From positions 1 to 64,000 of the forward strand of contig CAZIWL010000004.1 of NCBI GenBank assembly GCA_964542755.1: a stretch of DNA of 64,000 nucleotides, in the 5' to 3' direction. Of the stretch, positions 35,492 through 42,696 are shown one piece after another. The notes beneath the pieces were generated by a model. The model was not told the origin of the DNA, made no database searches, and was given only the letters and a program-made list of their open reading frames with translations. The DNA comes from SKLM01 sp964542755 (GTDB lineage: Bacteria; Chloroflexota; Anaerolineae; B4-G1). How positions within the stretch are numbered: position 1 is the stretch's first letter; every line of letters begins with the position of its first letter. The translations under genes were made by a program, and so were the position numbers.

Positions 35492-35608
35492 GGCCCGGGC
35501 AGGGACGCCAGCCGGACCGCACGTGTCAGGGGCGAAGCACGAGCGTCATCGATAATGGACCGAGATCAGAATCACTTTTCGCCAGGTCCAATTGGAGAGG
35601 AGACCGTA

Positions 35609-36448
35609 ATGGATCTCGTACCCGGAATTGACGTCTCCAGGTGGCAGAGAGGGATCGATTGGGATCGGGTGGCCGAAGGCGGCCACCACTTCGCGGCTAT
35701 CCGCGCCACCATCGGAAACTACTACACGGACCCGCGATTCTACGTCAACTGGGACGGGGCCCAGGAGGCCGGGCTGTTGGTCTCCGCCTACCACGTGGTG
35801 GCGCCTGAACGACCGGCGGACTCGCAGATGGATCGATTCTTCGAGGTTCTGGATGGCCGTCAATCTGACCTGCCGCTCGTTCTCGACGTCGAGCTGAGCC
35901 GTGACGTCAGCTCCGAGGGCATTACTGAGTGCGTCGCTTCGTGCGCCGAGATGGTCGAGGACGAGAGCGGGCGGAAGCCGGTGATCTACACGGCACGCTG
36001 GTTCTGGGACCGCCACGTCGAGGAACGCCCAGAATGGGGGGACTACGATCTCTGGGTGGCACATTATGGGGTCCAGGAGCCCACCCTTCCACGCGGCTGG
36101 AAGACATGGAGGCTTTGGCAGTATTCGGATCGCGGGCAGGTAACGGGGATCGGTCCCGCGACCGACCTGAACCGATTCAACGGGGACGAGGAGGATCTTC
36201 TGGCCTATGTGAACGCGGAGGCCACCGACCAGGGGCCACCCCTGGAGGGACTCAAGGCCCGGGTCGCCGTGGAGCGCCTCCGCGTTCGGAGCGGTCCCGG
36301 GATGAACTACGAACAGGTAGGGGAGCTGCACGAAGGCGACCGGGTGAACGTGGTCTCCCTGTCGGGAGAGGACATCTGGATCCAGATCGAGCCTGGCAAA
36401 TGGGCTCCGTATCGAGCTCTGGGCAAGCGCTACATGGAGCTGGAATAG
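35609..36448 (+). CDS. GH25 lysozyme with C-terminal SH3-like domain
   Basis: A 279-aa peptidoglycan muramidase. The GH25 barrel starts directly with LVPGIDVSRWQ (Asp8) and has the catalytic strand LVLDVELS (Asp93, Glu95), a WQYSDRGQVTGI segment and DLNRFNGDEED. From about residue 205 an SH3b-like wall-binding domain follows (RLRVRSGPGMNYEQVGEL). There is no signal peptide from this start or from the earlier ATG 35555; ATG 35609 is preferred for its GAGAGGAG site. It is an endolysin-like layout, but no holin or phage genes are nearby. It lies 117 bases after the KARI-like gene. Confidence 0.87.
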   Translation: MDLVPGIDVSRWQRGIDWDRVAEGGHHFAAIRATIGNYYTDPRFYVNWDGAQEAGLLVSAYHVVAPERPADSQMDRFFEVLDGRQSDLPLVLDVELSRDVSSEGITECVASCAEMVEDESGRKPVIYTARWFWDRHVEERPEWGDYDLWVAHYGVQEPTLPRGWKTWRLWQYSDRGQVTGIGPATDLNRFNGDEEDLLAYVNAEATDQGPPLEGLKARVAVERLRVRSGPGMNYEQVGELHEGDRVNVVSLSGEDIWIQIEPGKWAPYRALGKRYMELE

Positions 36449-36583
36449 CGGGGGCATGGTGGTTCAGGGTCCTGACAGTGCGTCCACGTTTGGCCCCGAA
36501 TGCCGACCTGACGGTGGCGTCATCACCTCCCCATCGGCGAGGGAGCCTGATGTGCTCGCGGGAAGGGGAGGGGGCAGGGCAGT

Positions 36584-37501
36584 GTGAAGGCCTTCGCCTG
36601 CGATCGACACACGATACTCCTCCCACGGGGCCACCGCTTTCCGATGGAGAAGTATCGGCTGTTGCGGGAGGCCGTGATCGAGAACGGCCTGCTGGGTACG
36701 GTCGAAATCATAGTCCCGGAGCCGGCTACTGACGAGCAGATCCTCCGCGCGCACCATCGATCGTATCTCACCAAAGTCGCCGAGGGCCGCCTCTCTGAGA
36801 GGGAGGTGCGACGGCTTGGTTTCCCCTGGTCACCTGAGCTGGTCCAACGCGCACGATGCTCTGTGGGAGGTACCATCGCGGCGTGTCGTGCCGCGCTGGA
36901 GGATGGCGTCGGCGTCAATCTGGCTGGCGGTACGCACCACGCCTTTCCGGACCACGGACAAGGGTACTGTTTGTTCAACGATGTGGTGATTGCCATTCGG
37001 GAGATGCAGGCCGTGGGTCAAATCCACCGGGCTGTCGTTCTCGATGGTGACGTGCACCAAGGCAACGGCACGGCGGCCATGGTTGCGGACGACCCTACGG
37101 TCTTCACCTTCTCCCTCCACGGCGCGCACAACTTCCCTCTGCGCAAGGAGCGAAGCGACCTGGATATCGGGCTCGAGGACGGGGCGGGCGACGATGTCTT
37201 CCTGGCGACCTGGAGCAGGGGGGTGGACCAGGCGCTCGCGAGCTCGAGTCCTGATCTCGCCATCTTCTTGGCTGGAGCGGATCCCTTCTGGGACGATCGT
37301 CTCGGCAGACTGGCTGTGACCAAAGGTGGATTAGCTGAGCGGGACGAGCTCGTTCTCCAGCGCTGCGGCCAAGTTGGGATTCCCGTGGCGGTCGCGATGG
37401 GCGGCGGCTACTCACGGGACGTGCGAGATACCGTACGGATCCACCTGCAGACGATACAGATCGCGGCCGCGGTCTCCGCGCGGCTCAAGGCTTGCCAGTA
37501 G
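36584..37501 (+). CDS. Histone deacetylase-family Zn hydrolase (acetoin-utilisation-like)
   Basis: A 305-aa zinc deacetylase of the arginase/deacetylase superfamily. The active-site motifs are LAGGTHHAFPDHGQGYCLFND (His-His and the following Asp) and LDGDVHQGNGTA (metal-binding Asp and His), and a late AGADPFWDDRLG. Bacterial members act on acetyl-polyamines, acetyl-lysine in acetyl-CoA synthetase (AcuC) or related amides. GTG 36584 follows a G-rich site. No acs or acu gene is nearby to define the substrate. Confidence 0.87.
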   Translation: MKAFACDRHTILLPRGHRFPMEKYRLLREAVIENGLLGTVEIIVPEPATDEQILRAHHRSYLTKVAEGRLSEREVRRLGFPWSPELVQRARCSVGGTIAACRAALEDGVGVNLAGGTHHAFPDHGQGYCLFNDVVIAIREMQAVGQIHRAVVLDGDVHQGNGTAAMVADDPTVFTFSLHGAHNFPLRKERSDLDIGLEDGAGDDVFLATWSRGVDQALASSSPDLAIFLAGADPFWDDRLGRLAVTKGGLAERDELVLQRCGQVGIPVAVAMGGGYSRDVRDTVRIHLQTIQIAAAVSARLKACQ

Positions 37502-37845
37502 GGCCAACCTCCGCCGATTCGCTTTCCTGAATGCCAATCAAGACGCCTGGTCCGCCGCGCGCATGCCCAAGGACCCCCGTGGTTGCCCGCCACGCGGACT
37601 CACCCCTTCACCCAGATAGCAGCCTCCTTGACGGACGGTGCCTTGGGATAGGCACTTTTCTCGTCGAGCGGATGCCCCCTGGCAGGATTGAGGCTTGGCC
37701 CATCAGGCGGGGCTGGAACGCCTGAGAGATGACGGGGGTTGCCCAAAGCGATCGACAAATACTTGACAAATACTAGAAGGTGTGGTATACTCAGACTAGT
37801 GATGGAATGGGACTGGTAACATGTGCGCGGGGTGAAGGGGGCGAG
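37502..37845. other. Intergenic region upstream of the DUF3243 gene
   Basis: This region contains the strong DUF3243 promoter with tandem direct repeats (37754-37791). I find no gene in the preceding 250 bases. Confidence 0.6.
37754..37791 (+). promoter_or_regulatory. Promoter with tandem direct repeats, upstream of the DUF3243 gene
   Basis: TTGACA (37763-37768), a 17-base spacer and TATACT (37786-37791) are near consensus. GACAAATACT occurs twice with an 11-base period (37754-37763 and 37765-37774), covering the -35 box on one helical face. This looks like a site for a regulator binding in tandem. The DUF3243 start is about 48 bases past the predicted transcription start. Confidence 0.6.
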
Positions 37846-38124
37846 ATGGACGTCAACAAGAAGCTTGAATGCATCAATATGATGGAATACGTGGGGGATT
37901 GGGCCGAGTGGCGGAAGAACCTTCGCCGGGCCGTCAGCGTGGGCAAGAAGGTGGGCATGTCGGAAGAGGAGATGGAGGGTCTAGCGACCCAAATCGGCGA
38001 TTTCCTGGCGGAGAAGGTCTGTCCGGCGACGCCGGAGGAAGAGCTCCTCAAGGAGATGTGGGCTGCGGCCTCGCCCGATGAGCGGAGGGTGATCGCAGGG
38101 CTGATGGTCAAGATGTCGGAGTAG
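37846..38124 (+). CDS. DUF3243 family protein (YmfJ-like)
   Basis: A 92-aa protein matching the DUF3243 family: WAEWRKNLRRAVSVGKKVGMSEE, then IGDFLAEKVCPATPEEELLKEMW and RRVIAGLMVKM. The family (YmfJ in Bacillus) is helical and of unknown function. ATG 37846 is preferred over the upstream in-frame ATG 37780, which lies inside the promoter. It has its own promoter and is followed by a terminator, so it is monocistronic. Confidence 0.85.
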   Translation: MDVNKKLECINMMEYVGDWAEWRKNLRRAVSVGKKVGMSEEEMEGLATQIGDFLAEKVCPATPEEELLKEMWAAASPDERRVIAGLMVKMSE

Positions 38125-38150
38125 GCCATTCGAGCGCTCGGGTAAGCGCT

Positions 38151-38190
38151 AGGCGCGGTCGGGGCAGTACGCCGAGGCCGCGCCTTTGCG
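38151..38190 (+). terminator. Intrinsic terminator after the DUF3243 gene
   Basis: AGGCGCGG (38151-38158) pairs with CCGCGCCT (38178-38185) with a 19-nt loop, followed by TTTGCGTTG. Confidence 0.6.
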
Positions 38191-38223
38191 TTGATGTGAT
38201 CGGAACAGGTAGGGAGGTTGCTG

Positions 38224-38856
38224 ATGAAGACGGCGATGGTCTGGGGAGCGAGCGGGGGTATTGGGACGGCACTTGTGGAGCAACTCGCGGCTAGGGATTG
38301 GAAGGTCATCGCCCTGGCCCGTGTTCCTGAAGAGGTGACCGACCGAGCCACCGAAGTGATCGAGATGGACGTGGCGGACGCCGAAAGTGTGCGCCTTGCC
38401 GTGGAGCAGGTCAGCGAGCTGGTCGACAATGTTGACCTTTGGATCTACGCGGCAGGCGATATCCTCTCGCAGAAAGTGGTAGACATGGCGCCTGGGGATT
38501 GGGCGCAAATCCTCAACGCCAATCTGACAGGGGCCTACCTCGCGGCGCATTTCAGTCTTCCGTTGCTGGGCAACGACGCTCACTTGGTCTTCCTGGGTGG
38601 CGTCAGCGAACGGTTGCGCCTGCCAGGGCTGGGAGCCTATGCGTCGGCCAAGGCTGGCCTTGAGGCCTTTGCCGACGTGCTCCGAAAGGAGGAGCGTGGG
38701 CGCCGTGTGACAGTCGTCAGACCGAAGGCAGTGGATACGGACCTCTGGGAGAAAGTACCGTTCTCGGTACCGCGGGGGGCTGTGGAGCCGAAGGCCCTCG
38801 CGGAGCGCGTGCTGGAGGCTCATGAGGAGGGCGAGAGCGGAGTGCTTGACCTCTAA
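38224..38856 (+). CDS. Short-chain dehydrogenase/reductase
   Basis: A 210-aa NAD(P)-dependent SDR. It has the glycine-rich GASGGIG near residue 12, the AAGD equivalent of NNAG, and the YASAK catalytic Tyr-Lys pair (GAYASAKAGLEAF). It is short for the family (about 245), with the C-terminal substrate loop reduced. ATG 38224 is chosen because AGGGAGG lies 6 bases upstream. It has no co-transcribed partner to suggest a substrate. Confidence 0.85.
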   Translation: MKTAMVWGASGGIGTALVEQLAARDWKVIALARVPEEVTDRATEVIEMDVADAESVRLAVEQVSELVDNVDLWIYAAGDILSQKVVDMAPGDWAQILNANLTGAYLAAHFSLPLLGNDAHLVFLGGVSERLRLPGLGAYASAKAGLEAFADVLRKEERGRRVTVVRPKAVDTDLWEKVPFSVPRGAVEPKALAERVLEAHEEGESGVLDL

Positions 38857-39277
38857 TCGGATGGTTTCCCCCGTTCCGGCGTTGGCTAGAGTCCGGACGT
38901 GGGGCACGTCGCAGCCAGAAGGACCACGCCCAAGCACCTCCACGCTTGGGGCGTACGTGCATCATCGCCCTTGCTGTCCAGCCTATGTGAGGAGGTAAGT
39001 CTTGATCGAAGGATGGTGCGGGCGACTCTCCTTTGACGCACCCTTCCTTTGCTGATACAATCCTCAGACGCTCAGCGCCGATGGGGCGTGGCGATATTCC
39101 TCTCTTGCCAACGGGCACCCATCGCCATGGGTTCCCACCAAGAGCCGCCGCTGGCCCATCGGCCCGCTGGTTCAGAGACGGAGGCGCTTTCAGACACCAG
39201 ACGACACGAGTACAGTGGCATCTCCGCTAGGATCGAAGTTCTCAGGGTGATCTAGCTTGAGGAGGGACGGCCGAGTC
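38857..39277. other. Intergenic region and long leader ahead of the photolyase operon
   Basis: This region contains the promoter at 39033-39061 and a leader of about 210 bases before the first photolyase. I see no gene and no known riboswitch; a stem around CATCGCCATGGG (near 39118) is possible. Confidence 0.5.
39033..39061 (+). promoter_or_regulatory. Promoter of the photolyase operon
   Basis: TTGACG (39033-39038), a 17-base spacer and TACAAT (39056-39061), both 5 of 6 matches. Transcription would start near 39068. Confidence 0.6.
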
Positions 39278-40846
39278 GTGGAGGAGGACGTGCAACAACC
39301 CGTTCGAAACCTGGTGGTTGTCCTTGGGGATCAACTCGACTTGAACTCGGCGGCGTTCGACGGTTTTGACAGCCGGCTTGACGTCGTCTGGATGGCCGAG
39401 GTGCCTCAAGAGGCCGAGCATGTCTGGTCCACGAAACCGCACATAGCCGTGTTCCTCAGCGGGATGCGGCATTTCCGGGACCGACTGATAGGCGACGGGG
39501 AGGACTCGGTCACGATCGACTACACGGAGATGGACGATCCGACCAATCGCGGAAGCCTCGCATCCGAGCTGCGGCGGGCCATCAAGGCGTGGAGGCCTGA
39601 GAAGGTCATTGTCGTGCGTCCTGGCGAGTGGCGCGTTCAGGAAGCCCTTCAAGAGGCGAGCGATGCCGAGGGGGCGCCCTTTGCGATCCGCCCGGATAGG
39701 CATTTCCTCTGCTCCACCGAAGACTTCGGGACCTTCGCCGAGGGTAGAAAGCGCCTGATCATGGAGCATTTCTACCGTACCATGCGGCGCCGCAGCGGTG
39801 TCCTGATGGAAGACGATGACCCGGTAGGCGAATCGTGGAACTATGATGACCAGAATCGGCAAAGCTTCGGCACGGAGGGCCCTGGGCAGGTACTGGCTCC
39901 GAAGGAGTTCCCCCCGGACGAGGTCACTCAGAAAGTGCTCAGGCTGGTGGAGAGGCTTTTTGGGGATCACCCGGGTGATCTGACACACTTTGACTGGCCG
40001 GTCACGCCTGAGGACGCATCAGAGGCTCTCGAGGACTTCGTGGAGCAGCGACTAACGTGTTTTGGCCGCTTCCAGGACGCCATGTGGGCCGATGAACCGT
40101 ATCTCTACCACTCGCGGCTGTCCTCTGCCCTCAACCTCAAGCTGCTGGATCCCCGAGACGCGCTGAAGGCCGCGGAAGATGCTTATCAAAATGGCGTGGC
40201 ACCCCTCAACGGGGTCGAGGGATTCATACGGCAGATTCTGGGGTGGCGCGAGTTCGTGCGGGGCGTCTACTGGCTGCATATGCCGGACTACATCGAGCGG
40301 AATGAACTCGGCGCGGACGCGCCGCTGCCCGCGTTCTATTGGAGCGGCGAGACGGACATGGTCTGCCTGCGTCAGTGCATCAATCAGACCATGCGGTACG
40401 GCTACGCCCATCATATTCAGCGTCTGATGGTGACGGGACTCTTCGCACTCCTGTTGGGCGTCGAGCCGAGGCGGGTGCACGAGTGGTATCTCGCCGTTTA
40501 CGTCGACGCGGTCGAGTGGGTGGAGCTGCCGAACACCCTGGGGATGTCCCAGTTCGCCGACGGAGGCGTGATGGCGACCAAGCCGTATTGCGCCAGCGGT
40601 CGGTACATTGACCGCATGAGCAACTACTGCGCTGACTGCCAGTACGATCCGTCGCGGCGGGTCGGTGAGGAGGCGTGCCCCTTCAGCACGCTCTACTGGG
40701 ATTTCTTGATGCGCCATCGGGAGCGGCTCAGCGGAAACCCCCGGATGGGCCTTCAGTTGCATAATCTCAAGAGGCTGGATGGGGAGGCCCGACAGTCGAT
40801 TCGCCAGCAGGCCGGCTGCATACGCGACCGGATTCTGGCGAGCTGA
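39278..40846 (+). CDS. Fe-S bacterial cryptochrome/photolyase (PhrB-type (6-4) photolyase)
   Basis: A 522-aa member of the FeS-BCP group, which uses FAD, a lumazine-type antenna and a [4Fe-4S] cluster to repair (6-4) photoproducts with light. The N-terminus LVVVLGDQLDLNSAAFDG is typical. The cluster cysteines appear as one in VCLRQCINQ and three in YCADCQYDPSRRVGEEACPF. FAD-binding segments such as QILGWREFVRGVYW and YGYAHHIQRLMVTGLFALLLG are present. GTG 39278 is preferred (AGGAGGG upstream); TTG 39257 and GTG 39290 are alternatives. It is the first gene of a run of closely packed genes, 9 bases before a class II photolyase. Confidence 0.92.
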   Translation: MEEDVQQPVRNLVVVLGDQLDLNSAAFDGFDSRLDVVWMAEVPQEAEHVWSTKPHIAVFLSGMRHFRDRLIGDGEDSVTIDYTEMDDPTNRGSLASELRRAIKAWRPEKVIVVRPGEWRVQEALQEASDAEGAPFAIRPDRHFLCSTEDFGTFAEGRKRLIMEHFYRTMRRRSGVLMEDDDPVGESWNYDDQNRQSFGTEGPGQVLAPKEFPPDEVTQKVLRLVERLFGDHPGDLTHFDWPVTPEDASEALEDFVEQRLTCFGRFQDAMWADEPYLYHSRLSSALNLKLLDPRDALKAAEDAYQNGVAPLNGVEGFIRQILGWREFVRGVYWLHMPDYIERNELGADAPLPAFYWSGETDMVCLRQCINQTMRYGYAHHIQRLMVTGLFALLLGVEPRRVHEWYLAVYVDAVEWVELPNTLGMSQFADGGVMATKPYCASGRYIDRMSNYCADCQYDPSRRVGEEACPFSTLYWDFLMRHRERLSGNPRMGLQLHNLKRLDGEARQSIRQQAGCIRDRILAS

Positions 40847-40855
40847 GGAGGTGGA

Positions 40856-42244
40856 ATGATCCACGGCGAGCGTGTGCAGACTCTCAACGATCGTGAGGCC
40901 CGCGGCGACGGCTCGTACGTGCTCTACTGGATGCAGCGGGCGCAGCGGTCCGCAAGCAACCACGCCCTGGAGTTCGCGATTCGGGAGGCTAACCGAAGAG
41001 AGTTGCCGCTGCTGACGGTGTTCGGCATCACGCAGCGCTTCCCGGACGCGAACGCGCGCTCGTACGCCTTCATGCTCGAGGGACTGCGGGAGACGAAAGA
41101 GGCCCTGGCGAAGCGCGGCATTCTCCTGGAGGTCCGCCTGGAGCCGCCGGTTGAGGCCGTCCGTGACACGGCAAACGCCGCCGCCATGGTGGTGGTCGAC
41201 CGAGGGTATCTGCGTGTCGAAAGGCGCTGGAGAGAGCGGGTGGCGCGACGCGTCGCCTGCCCCCTGGTGCAGGTTGAGACCGACGTCGTTGTGCCCGTTG
41301 AGACGGCATCTCCAAAGGAGGAATACGCAGCGTACACGATCCGCCCGAAGATCCACGATCATCTCGACTCGTTTCTCAGCCCTCTTCAGGAGACGGAGCT
41401 CGAGCGAGGCACGTTGGACATGGTGGACTGCGGGCTGGCGCTGGAGGACGTCGAGGCCCTTCTCGAGAGGATGCGCGTCAACCGCGGCGCCACATGGGTC
41501 GACGCTTTCCAGGGCGGAGCGACCGAAGCCCACAGACTGCTGGATACGTTCATCGAAAAGAAGCTTGACAGGTACGACGAAGAACGAAACGACCCCAGTC
41601 AGGACTACCTCTCGCATATGAGTCCTTATCTCCACTTCGGACAGATTTCGCCGCTTGAGGTCGCCCTCCGGGTCCGGCACGCTGAGAGGGCCGGACAGGA
41701 GAACAGGGACGCGTATCTAGAAGAGCTGATTGTCCGCCGCGAACTGAGCATGAACTTCTGTCTGTACAATCCCAACTATGACTCGCTGGATGGGCTCCCG
41801 GACTGGGCCCGGGAGACGCTCCAAGAGCATGCCGGCGATGGACGGGCGCACGTCTACGACATGGAGTCGTTCGAGAGCGCGGCGACGCACGATCCGTATT
41901 GGAATGCGGCCCAACGACAGATGGTGCTCACCGGTAAGATGCACGGCTATATGCGCATGTACTGGGGCAAGAAGATCCTGGAGTGGACGCCAAATCCAGA
42001 GATTGCCATGCGAGTGGCCCTGGAGCTCAACAACCGGTATGAGCTGGACGGTCGAGATCCGAACGGGTATGCGGGTGTCTCTTGGTGCCTTGGGAAGCAC
42101 GATCGAGCCTGGGCTGAGCGAGAGGTGTATGGGAAAGTGCGGTACATGAGCGCAAGCGGCCTGGAGAGGAAGTTCGACATTGAGGCCTACGTGCGTAAGA
42201 TAGATGAGCTGAGGGCGTCAGACACCCCGGGAGGGAGCACTTGA
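40856..42244 (+). CDS. phr: Class II cyclobutane pyrimidine dimer photolyase
   Basis: A 462-aa FAD-dependent enzyme that repairs cyclobutane pyrimidine dimers with blue light. The start YVLYWMQRAQRSASNHALEFA, SPYLHFGQISPLEVAL, EELIVRRELSMNFC and YDMESFESAATHDPYWNAAQRQMV, then KMHGYMRMYWGKKILEW, are diagnostic of class II enzymes. Adjacent to the Fe-S photolyase and overlapping the next gene by 4 bases. Together they would cover both major UV lesions (inference). ATG 40856 has a GAGGTGGA site. Confidence 0.94.
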   Translation: MIHGERVQTLNDREARGDGSYVLYWMQRAQRSASNHALEFAIREANRRELPLLTVFGITQRFPDANARSYAFMLEGLRETKEALAKRGILLEVRLEPPVEAVRDTANAAAMVVVDRGYLRVERRWRERVARRVACPLVQVETDVVVPVETASPKEEYAAYTIRPKIHDHLDSFLSPLQETELERGTLDMVDCGLALEDVEALLERMRVNRGATWVDAFQGGATEAHRLLDTFIEKKLDRYDEERNDPSQDYLSHMSPYLHFGQISPLEVALRVRHAERAGQENRDAYLEELIVRRELSMNFCLYNPNYDSLDGLPDWARETLQEHAGDGRAHVYDMESFESAATHDPYWNAAQRQMVLTGKMHGYMRMYWGKKILEWTPNPEIAMRVALELNNRYELDGRDPNGYAGVSWCLGKHDRAWAEREVYGKVRYMSASGLERKFDIEAYVRKIDELRASDTPGGST

Positions 42245-42696
42245 AAGAAAAAGCGTCTGTTGAGACAGCCCTGCGCGGTCTATTCGCCCGGCAGGGGCTG
42301 GCAGCGCTGGCCACGACCGAAGCTGACGGTCAACCCTATGCCAACCTCATGGCGTTCGCCGCGACCGAGGATCTGATGAGTCTCATGATGATGACAGGCC
42401 GATCGACCCGTAAGTACGACAATCTTTGCTCGGATCCCAGGGTCGCGCTGCTCATCGACGATCGGTCACACGATCCCTCGGATATCCATCAAGCGATGGC
42501 TGTGACGGTCCTGGGACGCGCCAGAGAAGTGCCAAAGGAGGAACGAGGCGAGTTGTTGGCTCTCTATCTGCGGAAGCATCCGCACCTCAAGGAGTTCGCC
42601 TCCTCGCCCTCTATCGCCCTGTTCGAAGTTGCTGTACGAAGCTACTACCTGGTGCGCCGTTTCCAGGAGGTCACTGAGCTTCACGTGCAACGATGA
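42241..42696 (+). CDS. Pyridoxamine 5'-phosphate oxidase-like FMN-binding protein
   Basis: A 151-aa split-barrel flavin protein. GLAALATTEADGQPYANLMAF, STRKYDNLCSDPRVALLIDDRS and VTVLGRAREVPKEER match the PNPOx-like FMN-binding fold found in small oxidases, haem-degrading HugZ-type proteins and F420/FMN reductases; no specific activity can be assigned. TTG 42241 overlaps the phr stop by 4 bases, and its own stop overlaps the next ATG, so it is translationally coupled on both sides. Confidence 0.8.
   Translation: MKEKASVETALRGLFARQGLAALATTEADGQPYANLMAFAATEDLMSLMMMTGRSTRKYDNLCSDPRVALLIDDRSHDPSDIHQAMAVTVLGRAREVPKEERGELLALYLRKHPHLKEFASSPSIALFEVAVRSYYLVRRFQEVTELHVQR

Noticed and set aside
39068..39277. 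Cobalamin riboswitch ahead of the photolyase operon
   Set aside because: The leader is long enough, but I find no B12-box-like core.
40052..41680. A 542-aa open frame on the minus strand opposite the two photolyases
   Set aside because: It is antisense to two genes with clear family motifs. Long antisense frames are expected in GC-rich DNA, and its sequence shows no domain.
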